Positions 1 to 9,067 of a stretch of DNA of 64,000 nt are shown here, one piece after another. Positions within the stretch are counted from its first letter, which is position 1. Each line of letters begins with the position of its first letter. Under the pieces are notes generated by a model. The model searched no databases. It had not been told where the DNA came from and saw only the letters and a program-made list of their open reading frames with translations. This DNA comes from Neisseria dentiae. GTDB taxonomy: Bacteria; Pseudomonadota; Gammaproteobacteria; Burkholderiales; Neisseriaceae. Location: NCBI RefSeq assembly GCF_024580525.1, contig NZ_JANIKQ010000002.1, positions 1-64,000 on the forward strand. The letters run 5' to 3'. A program made the position numbers and the translations under genes.

Positions 1-78
1 TGTATGCACAAACTGCTGAGAATACTGAACGCACGGGTACGCGACTATCTGTGTTCAGACGGCCTGCAATGCGCTTGA
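1..78 (+). pseudogene. IS110-family transposase, 3' fragment (copy 1)
   Basis: From base 1 the frame reads CMHKLLRILNARVRDYL and ends at a TGA at 76-78. A Cys-Met-x-Lys-Leu-Leu-x-x-Leu-Asn-Ala run close to the C-terminus is typical of IS110/IS1111 transposases (Transposase_20 region). The part before base 1 is not visible, so this could be the end of an intact element lying outside the window, but it is identical to the end of the broken copy that follows. The stop region contains a DNA uptake sequence. Confidence 0.6.
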
Positions 79-128
79 TTAACCGTGTTTGATGTTGCTG
101 ACTGACGAGTTGGCAACACAGTTGCTAC

Positions 129-297
129 CCTGACCGCCAGCCGTTTTGAGCCGAAAATCAAAGCATTTTACGAACGGCTTACCGGCAAAGGAAAACCGTT
201 CAAAGTAGCCATCAATGCGTGTATGCACAAACTGCTGAGAATACTGAACGCACGGGTACGCGACTATCTGTGTTCAGACGGCCTGCAATGCGCTTGA
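129..297 (+). pseudogene. IS110-family transposase, 3' fragment (copy 2)
   Basis: An open frame from about 129 to the TGA at 295-297 encodes about 55 residues: a start reading TLTASRFEPKIKAFYERL, then a GKGKPFKVAINAC segment and the same 25-residue end as copy 1. It has no start codon and lacks the N-terminal DEDD-type catalytic region, so it is a dead remnant. It joins directly to the trailing sequence of copy 1 at base 128/129, as expected of tandem partial copies. Confidence 0.7.
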
Positions 298-352
298 TTA
301 ACCGTGTTTGATGTTGCTGACTGACGAGTCGGCAACACAGTTGCTACGCTTG

Positions 353-1387
353 CTAACCCAACCTACGCTTGCTTGTTGTATCATTAATAATATATTTTTC
401 CTTAACATAGTTTGCTTGTGCTTCCAGCTCAGGAAATAATGTCTGCCTAGATATTCCCAATTGAGTTAGCTCCTTTAATATTTTTTGCTTCGATTCTTTA
501 TCAATGATTAATCTATTTTTTTCGGAAGCAATCCATTTACTAGGAATTCTTGCCGGTTCTATTTTATTATTATCTATACCAAATAGTAAAAAACTACCAT
601 GTTGACGTTCGACTCTTCGATTATTTAACTTTCCTCGAACAGCAATTACCTTTCCAAGATCCTTATAATCAATAATAGGAGAAAAATAAGGTTTATCTGC
701 CCTAATGATGTGTATCAACCTTCTAATTTCATTAAAGTCATTAAATAATCTTATTTCTTCTTTAGGAGCCAGATGCTTTTCAACCAAATCATTGGTTGTT
801 TCTGCACTGCTAGCTAAAGCGAAATTTCGGATCATTTCCAAGCCATGCAATCTCCCTTGAAGATCTTTTGTGATTTGGGTTTTTAAAATAATTTCTTGAT
901 ATATTTCCCTATATTCCTTCGATTGTTTTACCATTTCATTTAAATCTTGAAATTCACTATCATGAAATGCTAATGCTGAGAGAATTGATACTTTATCACT
1001 ATCTTCATATTTTACATCATTATATGGAATATCAAAGACTATGACTTCTCCATCCTCTCCTTTTTCTTTATCTGACTGAACAGAAAAATAAAGAGCAACC
1101 AAAGCATTGCTAGTTAAATCCAGCAACCTAGTTGGATAACCATAATGTTGTAATTTAACTAGTTTCAAAAAATTTGAATTTTCATGATTAAAATCACTAG
1201 GGCAATATGTTAAAGCATCACGAATAATTTTATATTCATTACTAATTAACCCATTATTTCTATAAATGCTAGGCTTAAGCAAATATTTACAATCTGAATG
1301 TCCACGAAAGAACCTTATACTTTCATTTTCATTATTTAATTTACCTAATTCTTTTAAGAAATTACTAACTGATTTAATTTTTAACAT
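353..1387 (-). CDS. FRG domain-containing protein
   Basis: A 344-residue protein with the FRG domain hallmarks near its N-terminus: F27-R28-G29 followed by an acidic residue and L-x-P-S-I (about 37-41), then the LQHYGxPTRLLDxTxNxLVALYF block at residues 79-101. The rest (about 110-344) is charged and has no motif I recognise. The function of FRG domains is not firmly established; I infer only a possible accessory or defence-type role. Start: ATG at 1387 with a strong GGAGAG ribosome site 4 bases upstream. The gene is clearly more AT-rich than uvrB, sits 30 bases behind the uvrB stop on the same strand, and is followed by IS110 debris, so horizontal acquisition is likely. It could be transcribed by read-through from uvrB. 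Confidence 0.75.
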   Translation of the reverse strand: MLKIKSVSNFLKELGKLNNENESIRFFRGHSDCKYLLKPSIYRNNGLISNEYKIIRDALTYCPSDFNHENSNFLKLVKLQHYGYPTRLLDLTSNALVALYFSVQSDKEKGEDGEVIVFDIPYNDVKYEDSDKVSILSALAFHDSEFQDLNEMVKQSKEYREIYQEIILKTQITKDLQGRLHGLEMIRNFALASSAETTNDLVEKHLAPKEEIRLFNDFNEIRRLIHIIRADKPYFSPIIDYKDLGKVIAVRGKLNNRRVERQHGSFLLFGIDNNKIEPARIPSKWIASEKNRLIIDKESKQKILKELTQLGISRQTLFPELEAQANYVKEKYIINDTTSKRRLG

Positions 1388-1417
1388 AATACTCTCCAGA
1401 TATTTAAATGGTTTACC

Positions 1418-3448
1418 TCACTCCGCCCCAAACAATAACCCTTCCTTAATCCCCCGAATCTTATCCCTTAACACCGCAGCTTCTTCAAACTGCAAATCGC
1501 GGGCGGCGGCCTGCATGGCTTTTTCCAAGCGGGCGATTTCTTTAATCGCGTCTTCTTCGGTGTGGATTTCGCCCACTTTCACTTTGCCCTTGCCTTTCAG
1601 ACGGCCTTTGCCGCTGCCTGCATCGTCGTGGTACACGCCGTCGATGATGTCTTTGACTTTTTTATTGATCTGCTGCGGCACGATGCCGTGTTCTTGGTTG
1701 AATTTAATCTGTTTTTCGCGGCGGCGTTCGGTTTCGTCGATGGCGGCTTTCATCGAGTCGGTGATTTTGTCGGCGTAGAGTATGGCGACGCCGTTTACGT
1801 TGCGGGCGGCGCGGCCTATGGTTTGGATCAGGCTGCGGTGGCTGCGCAGGAAGCCTTCTTTGTCGGCGTCGAGTATGGCCACCAGCGATACTTCGGGGAT
1901 GTCCAAACCTTCGCGCAGCAGGTTGATGCCGACGAGTACGTCGAACAAGCCGAGGCGCAAATCGCGGATGATTTCGACGCGCTCGACGGTGTCGATGTCG
2001 CTGTGCAGGTAGCGCACTTTTATGCCCAGTTCGCTGTAATAATCGGTGAGCTGTTCGGCCATGCGTTTGGTGAGCGTGGTTACCAGCACGCGCTCGCCTT
2101 TGCCGATGCGCTCGTTGATTTCGCTTAATAAATCGTCCACTTGGGTGGCGACGGGGCGGATGATGATTTGCGGATCGACCAGGCCTGTGGGGCGGACGAC
2201 TTGCTCGACCACTTGGCCGGCGTGTTCTTCTTCGTATTTGGCGGGGGTGGCGGAAACAAAGATGGTTTGCGGCATGATTTTTTCAAATTCGTGGAATTTG
2301 AGCGGGCGGTTGTCGCGGGCAGAAGGCAGGCGGAAGCCGTAGTCGACCAGATTTTGTTTGCGGCTGGCGTCGCCTTTGTACATGCCGCCGATTTGGGTAA
2401 CGGTAACGTGGCTTTCGTCGATAAACATAATGGCGTTGTCGGGCAGATAGTCCATTAAGGTGGGCGGGGGTTCGCCTTCTTTTTTGCCGGAAAAGTGGCG
2501 CGAGTAGTTTTCGATGCCTTTGCAAAAGCCCATTTCGTAGAGCATTTCCAAATCGAAGCGGGTGCGCTGCTCGATGCGTTGGGTTTCCACCGGGCGGTTT
2601 TCTTGGGTGAAAAAAGCGATGCGTTCGCGCAATTCTTGTTTAATCGATTCGCAGGCGCGCAATACGGTGTCGCGCGGGGTAACATAGTGGCTGCTGGGGA
2701 ACACGGTGTAGCGGCCGACGCGTTGCAGGCTGCCGCCGGTGAGCGGGTCAAAGAGATCGAGGCGGTCGATTTCGTCGTCGAACAGGCTGATGCGCAGGGC
2801 GTTGTCGGAGCTTTCGGCGGGGTAAACGTCGATGACGTCGCCGCGCACGCGGAACGAGCCGCGTTTGAAATCCATTTCGCCGCGCTCGTATTGCATGGAA
2901 ACGAGGGTGGAAATGATGTCGCGCTGGCTGAGGGTGTCGCCTTCTTTAACGGATAACACCATTTGTTGGTATTCGGTGGGGTCGCCGATACCGTAAATGG
3001 CGGAAACGGTGGCGACGATAATCACATCGTTACGCGTCATCAGGTTTTTGGTGGCGGAAAGCCGCATCTGCTCGATGTGTTCGTTAATCGCCGAATCTTT
3101 TTCGATAAATAAATCGCGGCTGGGCACATAGGCTTCGGGCTGGTAGTAATCGTAGTAAGACACGAAATATTCCACCGCGTTTTCGGGGAAAAACTCGCGC
3201 ATCTCGGCATAAAGCTGCGCCGCCAGCGTTTTGTTGTGCGCCATGATGATGGCGGGGCGGCCGCTCTGCGCAATCACGTTGGCCATGGTGTAGGTTTTGC
3301 CGGAGCCGGTTACGCCTAACAGGGTTTGGTAGGAAAGGCCGTCTGAAAGCCCTTCGAGCAGGCCGGCGATGGCGGTGGGCTGGTCGCCGGCGGGCGGGAA
3401 AGGCTGGTGCAGTTTGAAAGGGGAATTTTCGTATTGGATGATTTGCAT
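1418..3448 (-). CDS. uvrB: UvrABC excision nuclease subunit B
   Basis: UvrB, the damage-verifying helicase subunit of nucleotide excision repair, 676 residues (usual length about 670). Visible: Walker A GVTGSGKT at residues 45-52, the beta-hairpin region rich in tyrosine ([12 protein letters not shown], about 96-107), the DEAD-type FIDESHVT near 345, helicase motifs V/VI ([13 protein letters not shown] and QTIGRAARN) and a C-terminal UVR domain (about 635-672) that contacts UvrC. The ATG at 3448 lies just inside a DNA uptake sequence. The upstream region holds a perfect inverted repeat whose left end is a TATAAT on the minus strand, a likely promoter. Confidence 0.97.
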   Translation of the reverse strand: MQIIQYENSPFKLHQPFPPAGDQPTAIAGLLEGLSDGLSYQTLLGVTGSGKTYTMANVIAQSGRPAIIMAHNKTLAAQLYAEMREFFPENAVEYFVSYYDYYQPEAYVPSRDLFIEKDSAINEHIEQMRLSATKNLMTRNDVIIVATVSAIYGIGDPTEYQQMVLSVKEGDTLSQRDIISTLVSMQYERGEMDFKRGSFRVRGDVIDVYPAESSDNALRISLFDDEIDRLDLFDPLTGGSLQRVGRYTVFPSSHYVTPRDTVLRACESIKQELRERIAFFTQENRPVETQRIEQRTRFDLEMLYEMGFCKGIENYSRHFSGKKEGEPPPTLMDYLPDNAIMFIDESHVTVTQIGGMYKGDASRKQNLVDYGFRLPSARDNRPLKFHEFEKIMPQTIFVSATPAKYEEEHAGQVVEQVVRPTGLVDPQIIIRPVATQVDDLLSEINERIGKGERVLVTTLTKRMAEQLTDYYSELGIKVRYLHSDIDTVERVEIIRDLRLGLFDVLVGINLLREGLDIPEVSLVAILDADKEGFLRSHRSLIQTIGRAARNVNGVAILYADKITDSMKAAIDETERRREKQIKFNQEHGIVPQQINKKVKDIIDGVYHDDAGSGKGRLKGKGKVKVGEIHTEEDAIKEIARLEKAMQAAARDLQFEEAAVLRDKIRGIKEGLLFGAE

Positions 3449-3484
3449 TTCAGACGGCCTTAAGGTTCGGGAAGCAAAAGAGTT

Positions 3485-3543
3485 ATTATAGCAAAGGCCG
3501 TCTGAAAGACGTTTTACTGGTTTCAGACGGCCTTTGCTATAAT
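3485..3543. promoter_or_regulatory. Perfect 23-bp inverted repeat carrying divergent -10 boxes and two uptake sequences
   Basis: Bases 3485-3507 and 3521-3543 are perfect reverse complements separated by 13 bases. Each arm ends outward in TATAAT (plus strand 3538-3543 for the gene at 3574; minus strand 3490-3485 for uvrB) and contains AGGCCGTCTGAAA inward. No convincing -35 box lies at standard spacing on either side, so the promoter calls rest on the -10 boxes and position. It may also form a cruciform. Confidence 0.6.
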
Positions 3544-3573
3544 GCGTGCCGATATTGTTTTAAGGTTACGCAA

Positions 3574-3909
3574 ATGAACACCCTGCCCTTTCAAGCCGAA
3601 ATCGCCGAGCGCATGCTGGTGAACACCGAAAACGAAAGCATCCACCCCGATGCCCGCTTTCTGCAAACCGCCAACGGCTACTGGCTGGCCTGGCACAACG
3701 GCACCGCCGCCCTGCTCGCCCCAAACACCCCGCCCGACATCCCCTGCTTTTGGGTGGAAGGCGCGCATGATTTGGAAGAATTGGCAGCGATGGTAGAAAA
3801 CGGCGACTTCGACGAAGTGGAAGAATTCGACGGCGACGACGAAGCCTGGCACCAAGCCGCCGCCGCTTGCCGCGAAGAGCACGAACATGATGAAAACTGC
3901 ACCCACTAA
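3574..3909 (+). CDS. Conserved hypothetical acidic protein
   Basis: A 111-residue acidic protein without signal peptide or membrane segment. Its middle reads as a compact domain (NGYWLAWHNGTAALLAPN, about 34-51), then an acidic DLEELAAMVENGDFDEVEEF stretch, and a His/Glu/Cys-rich tail (CREEHEHDENCTH) that might bind metal. I do not recognise a named family. The TATAAT at 3538-3543 lies about 30 bases upstream. The following lipoprotein gene begins 16 bases after its stop, so the two are probably cotranscribed. Confidence 0.75.
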   Translation: MNTLPFQAEIAERMLVNTENESIHPDARFLQTANGYWLAWHNGTAALLAPNTPPDIPCFWVEGAHDLEELAAMVENGDFDEVEEFDGDDEAWHQAAAACREEHEHDENCTH

Positions 3910-3925
3910 CCGACAGGACAGCCCA

Positions 3926-4179
3926 ATGAATCCCATCAAACTCACCGCGCTGGCCGCCTGCTGCTTAACGGCTGCGTGGTTGCCGCTGCCGCCGATTTGG
4001 CCGCCACCACCGTTTTAACCGTAGGCAAAGTGGCCGTAAAAGGCACCGGCGCCGTGGTGCGCGCGGCCATCCCCGACGGCGACAGCGACGAAGAAAAAGC
4101 GCAAAAAGAAAAGAAAAAACGGCAGCAGGAATTGGAAAAAGCGGGCTACCGCGCCGAAGATTACCAACGGGTAGAATAG
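3926..4179 (+). pseudogene. Small lipoprotein gene with a -1 frameshift in the signal peptide
   Basis: The ATG at 3926 starts MNPIKLTALAA, a typical signal sequence, but that frame then runs into proline-rich nonsense and stops. The other frame from 3961 reads LLNGCVVAAAADLAATT, a proper lipobox with Cys, followed by a Gly/Val/Lys-rich stretch and a charged Lys/Glu-rich C-terminus ending at 4179. Adding one C to the CC at 3957-3958 would restore AALLLNGC in one frame, so a single base is missing from a likely CCC run. It could be a real mutation, phase variation or an assembly error. The product would be an outer-membrane lipoprotein of about 84 residues of unknown role. A GTG start at 3976 would give an unexported protein. 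Confidence 0.7.
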
Positions 4180-4207
4180 ATTCGGCGGTTTGCAAAATCC
4201 GATTCAG

Positions 4208-4277
4208 GCCGTCTGAAATATTTATCCGCCGTTATTCCGATATGCGGGAATAACGGCGGATAAATATTTCAGACGGC
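4208..4277 (+). terminator. Very long perfect hairpin bounded by uptake sequences
   Basis: Bases 4208-4238 and 4247-4277 are perfect 31-base reverse complements with an 8-base loop. Both outer ends are GCCGTCTGAA. It lies 29 bases after the lipoprotein stop and would end transcription from that side. Confidence 0.75.
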
Positions 4278-4322
4278 ATAGGTTTTTTGCAAGCCATACC
4301 GGCATCTCAAAACAACTGTGTT

Positions 4323-4395
4323 ATGCTCGGGCTTGACCCGGGCATCTTTTTGTTTCAAAAGAAATAACAGATACCCGGGTTGAGCACGGGTATGA
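4323..4395. repeat. 73-bp palindromic-ended intergenic repeat (copy 1 of 3)
   Basis: Ends are imperfect inverted repeats of the type ATGCTCGGGCTTGACCCGGGCAT. The AT-rich core contains TTTCAAAAGAAATA. Related copies are at 42071-42143 and, with the core inverted, at 54942-55013. Half-elements occur near 34640-34668 and 46012-46040. Confidence 0.65.
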
Positions 4396-4425
4396 CGGAA
4401 CGGTTACCGGTATGACTATCCGGCT

Positions 4426-4621
4426 GAGACCTTTGCAAAATTTGTTAGACTGTCTGAAACATCTAATTATCGTCATTCCCGCGTAGGCGGGAATCCAGTC
4501 ATTTTTTTCATAAGTTATTGAAATAAAATAATTGATGGTTTTAAGGCTGGATTCCCGCCTACGCGGGAATGACGGGGTTTAAACATTTCAGACAGTCTCA
4601 AGGTAGTTTTGCAAAGATCTT
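4426..4621. mobile_element. 196-bp MITE-like element with paired dRS3 repeats (copy A)
   Basis: Outer ends GAGACCTTTGCAAAA at 4426 and TTTTGCAAAGATCTT at 4621 are inverted repeats. Inside are DNA uptake-like sequences and then two dRS3 units (ATTCCC-N8-GGGAAT) facing each other around a 55-base AT-rich core containing CATAAGTTATTGAAATAAAA. The copy at 54699-54894 has the same length with the core inverted; further copies lie near 41825-42048 and 51087-51311. There is no coding capacity, so mobilisation in trans is inferred from the ends. Confidence 0.65.
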
Positions 4622-4631
4622 TACCCGACCA

Positions 4632-4673
4632 AAAATATTTCAGACGGCCTGAAAAGGCCGTCTGAAATATTTT
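4632..4673 (-). terminator. Uptake-sequence hairpin terminator
   Basis: 19-base perfect arms around a GAAA loop, AAAATATTTCAGACGGCCT and its complement. It lies 12 bases past the stop of the minus-strand gene at 4686. The A/T tracts on both sides allow bidirectional use. Confidence 0.75.
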
Positions 4674-4685
4674 CTAACGCACAAC

Positions 4686-5216
4686 CTACATACGCCCCAG
4701 CTCACGCTGCAATGCTTGGATATTCTGCTGGCGGTCAAGCACATGGCCTTGCAGTTGGGTAATCTGCTGCTGGTCGATGGTGCCGCCTTTGGCCGCGCGG
4801 GCGGAAGTGAGCGACTGCTGCGCTTCGGAAAGCGCTTTGCGTTCGTTGGCCAGCTCTTGTTCGAGTATGCTGCGGCGGCTGTTGCTGCCGGAAAGTTTGG
4901 GTGCGGCGGCTGCCGGCGGCGGCGTGTATTTCGCCGGCACGGCGACGGCCTGATTGGGTTTGGGCGCGCGTTTGACCGCAACCTGTTTTTTCGCTTCGGG
5001 CTTCGGCGCGCTCGGCGTGTAAGCCTGCGGCTCGTCGTAGCGGGTGCTGCTGTAACGTCCGATGGGCGGCAGGTCGGCAGCCTGGCAGTTGCCTGTGTGG
5101 CGCGAGGTGTAGGTTACTTCGCCGTTAATCACGCAGGTGTAGATTTTGGCCGAGGCCGTTTGAATATTGATGGTGTTCAACCCGATTAATGCGACTATCC
5201 CGATGATTTTTTTCAT
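4686..5216 (-). CDS. Exported hypothetical protein, DUF4124-like N-terminus and coiled-coil C-terminus
   Basis: From the ATG at 5216 the protein (176 residues) starts with a cleavable signal peptide MKKIIGIVALIGLNTI ending in TASA. Then come KIYTCVINGEVTYTS, with a Cys pair (Cys at about 28 and 44) resembling the small DUF4124-type exported domain, a Pro/Ala/Lys-rich linker and a Gln/Glu/Leu-rich segment near 120-170 predicted as coiled coil. Alternative starts at 5228 and 5255 are possible; none has a clear ribosome site, and 5216 gives the most compact signal peptide. A periplasmic structural role is likely but unproven. Confidence 0.7.
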   Translation of the reverse strand: MKKIIGIVALIGLNTINIQTASAKIYTCVINGEVTYTSRHTGNCQAADLPPIGRYSSTRYDEPQAYTPSAPKPEAKKQVAVKRAPKPNQAVAVPAKYTPPPAAAAPKLSGSNSRRSILEQELANERKALSEAQQSLTSARAAKGGTIDQQQITQLQGHVLDRQQNIQALQRELGRM

Positions 5217-5312
5217 ATTGTGTTTCATATTGAGAAAAGACCGACAAGCCCGCAAAAGCGTGCTGAAATGATATTGGGCAAGCGGCCTGCCGGGCTGCGG
5301 CAGGCCGGTGTG

Positions 5313-5477
5313 TTAATGCGTTTCGACCGCGGCCAGCGATGCCGCATCGGCGGCGGGCAAATCGGCGGGCAGAACCGGTGCACTCTCGGCGCTGATTTGT
5401 GCTTTGGCTTGTGCGCTCAGCAAGAGTTCGCTGGCGGCAAGCAGCAGGATGGCCTGTTTGAATGATGAATAAGACAT
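5313..5477 (-). CDS. Small exported hypothetical protein
   Basis: A 54-codon gene with ATG at 5477 preceded by GGGGA 8 bases upstream. It encodes MSYSSFKQAILLLAASELLL, then a hydrophobic stretch with an AQA-like cleavage region and an Ala/Pro-rich mature end (ADLPAADAASLAAVETH). It lies between the yheS-like gene and the exported protein at 4686, all on the same strand. The start and the ribosome site support it; there is no family assignment. Confidence 0.55.
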   Translation of the reverse strand: MSYSSFKQAILLLAASELLLSAQAKAQISAESAPVLPADLPAADAASLAAVETH

Positions 5478-5535
5478 ATTGAATCCCCGTATTTTAATGA
5501 AGTTATGAAAACAGCAAACCTGTTAAACCCGAAGG

Positions 5536-7461
<1,926 letters not shown>

Positions 7462-7524
7462 GGGGAAGCGGTGGGGCAAAAGGCGGTATTGTAGCGGAAA
7501 TATCGTGAAACAAACGGCAAACCA

Positions 7525-7562
7525 TACAGGCCGTCTGAAACATTTTTTCAGACGGCCTGTAT
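7525..7562 (-). terminator. Uptake-sequence hairpin terminator of the citrate operon
   Basis: Inverted ACAGGCCGTCTGAAA arms around a short T-rich loop, 24 bases after the citT stop codon. It separates the citrate operon from the yheS-like gene downstream. Confidence 0.75.
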
Positions 7563-7585
7563 ATACGGTTAACAAATCAGGCGGT

Positions 7586-9067
7586 TTATCCGATCAACCC
7601 CATGCCGTTAAGCAGTTTCCACCAAGCTACGCCGAGGGTGAGGTGCACAATCAGCGAGCCGAAGGCAATCACCGCGCCGGCCGTCCACCATTGTTTGGTG
7701 GTGGCATAGCCGGTGCCGTAGATAATCGGGGCGGGGCCGGAACCGTAGTGGGTGAGCATGCCGCCGTATGAGTTGGAGAACAGCAGGCCGAAGGTGAGCA
7801 GCATCGGGTCGACGTTGGTTACCGCGCCCACGGTGGCAAACACGGGCATCATCGCGGCGATGTAGGCGCCGCCAGAGGCGAACATATAACGGATGGCCAC
7901 GCTCACGGTGAGAATCAGCGCCAGCATACCGTAGCCGCCCTGCAATTGGCCGCCGCCGAGTATGTTGGAGAAGAATTCCGCCATCCATTTGAAGAAGTCG
8001 GCCTTGGTGAGGGCAGACGACAAGCCGATGATGCCGCCGTACCAAATCAGGGTGTTCCAGCCGCCTTTGTTTTGCAGGATGTTGTCCCAGTTGATCACGT
8101 TAACGATGATGCAGCCCACCATTGCGGCCAGCGCCACGGCGGCATCGTCGATGCCGGTGAAGTCGCCGGTTACCCAGCCCAACAGCGCGCAGATGAAAAT
8201 CACCAACAGCCATTTTTCGCTCTTCTTCATCGGCCCCATTTCTTCCAGGCCTTTCACGACGATGCCTTCGCGGTCGACTTTGGTTACTTCGGGCTTATAG
8301 AGGAAATACAGCACCAGCGGGGTGGCAAAAGTAACCAGCAGGCCGGGCACGGCGGCGGCGAGGAACCATTGCGTCCAGCTTACGTCAACGCCCAAAATCG
8401 GCAGAATCAGGCTCAAGGCCAGCGCGTTCGGCGCCATGGCAGTCAGGAAAATCAAACCGGTGTTTTTTACCGTGAAATAGGTGTTCAGCAACAGGAACAG
8501 GCCGCCTTTTTTCGGGCTGGTTTCGGGGTCGGAGCCGATGGCTTTGGCCACGCTGTTCATAATCGGCATCATGATGCCGCCGCCACGCGCGGTAACCGAG
8601 GGCATACCCGGGGCAATCAGCAGGTCGAGCACGGTGTTGATATAGCCCAGCCGCAAGGTGGTGCCGCCGAAACTGCGTATCATCAGATAGGCGATGCGCT
8701 TGCCCAAACCGGTGGACACAAAGGCCGTGCTCAACGCAAAGGCGGTGAATACCAGCCAAGTGGTGGTGGACGAATAACCGGCCAGCACGTTTTTCATTTC
8801 CAGCTCTTGCGTGTTGGGCGTAAAGCCGACAGCAACCGCCGAGCCGGTTACGGCGGCCAGCAATACAATCGGCATGCCCCACGGTTTGGCCACCAAACCG
8901 AAAATGGCGGAGATATACCAGCCGAACAGGCGCCAGCCCACCACAGACAAACCTTCGGGCGGCGGGCAGTAGAAAATTAAAACGGGGATCGCGAAAAACA
9001 CGATCTGCTTCCAATATTTTTTCCAAGCGGGAGCCGGAGCGGCTCCGCCGCCGTCAGAGCGGTTCAT
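7586..9067 (-). CDS. citT: Citrate/succinate antiporter, DASS family
   Basis: A 493-residue inner-membrane protein with about 12 hydrophobic segments starting at FFAIPVLIFYCPPPEGLS, matching divalent anion:Na+ symporter/antiporter (DASS) proteins of the CitT/TtdT type. Conserved stretches include SNSYGGMLTHYGSGPAPI near the C-terminus and the PGMPSVTARGGGIMMPI segment near 155-170. In citrate fermentation it exchanges external citrate for internal succinate. It is the last gene of the operon and its ATG overlaps the citXG stop by 4 bases, so translation is probably coupled. Confidence 0.93.
   Translation of the reverse strand: MNRSDGGGAAPAPAWKKYWKQIVFFAIPVLIFYCPPPEGLSVVGWRLFGWYISAIFGLVAKPWGMPIVLLAAVTGSAVAVGFTPNTQELEMKNVLAGYSSTTTWLVFTAFALSTAFVSTGLGKRIAYLMIRSFGGTTLRLGYINTVLDLLIAPGMPSVTARGGGIMMPIMNSVAKAIGSDPETSPKKGGLFLLLNTYFTVKNTGLIFLTAMAPNALALSLILPILGVDVSWTQWFLAAAVPGLLVTFATPLVLYFLYKPEVTKVDREGIVVKGLEEMGPMKKSEKWLLVIFICALLGWVTGDFTGIDDAAVALAAMVGCIIVNVINWDNILQNKGGWNTLIWYGGIIGLSSALTKADFFKWMAEFFSNILGGGQLQGGYGMLALILTVSVAIRYMFASGGAYIAAMMPVFATVGAVTNVDPMLLTFGLLFSNSYGGMLTHYGSGPAPIIYGTGYATTKQWWTAGAVIAFGSLIVHLTLGVAWWKLLNGMGLIG

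Larger units (their letters stand above)
1..347. repeat. 128-bp direct repeat with 91-bp spacer (IS110-type remnant)
   Basis: Bases 1-128 recur at 220-347 with one mismatch (T111 against C330). The 91 bases between them are the preceding part of the same transposase reading frame. Each copy holds the last 25 codons of an IS110-type transposase plus about 50 bases of trailing sequence. The pattern suggests two element ends left in tandem after recombination or insertion next to an existing copy. The window starts inside the first copy, so the full extent is unknown. Confidence 0.8.

Noticed and set aside
1..347. Direct repeats resembling a CRISPR array
   Set aside because: Only two long copies (128 bases) that encode a transposase end; spacing and size do not fit CRISPR and no cas gene is near.
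7946..8980. Long plus-strand open frame opposite citT
   Set aside because: His/Gln/Gly-rich shadow of the GC-rich antisense gene; no start signal, no family pattern.
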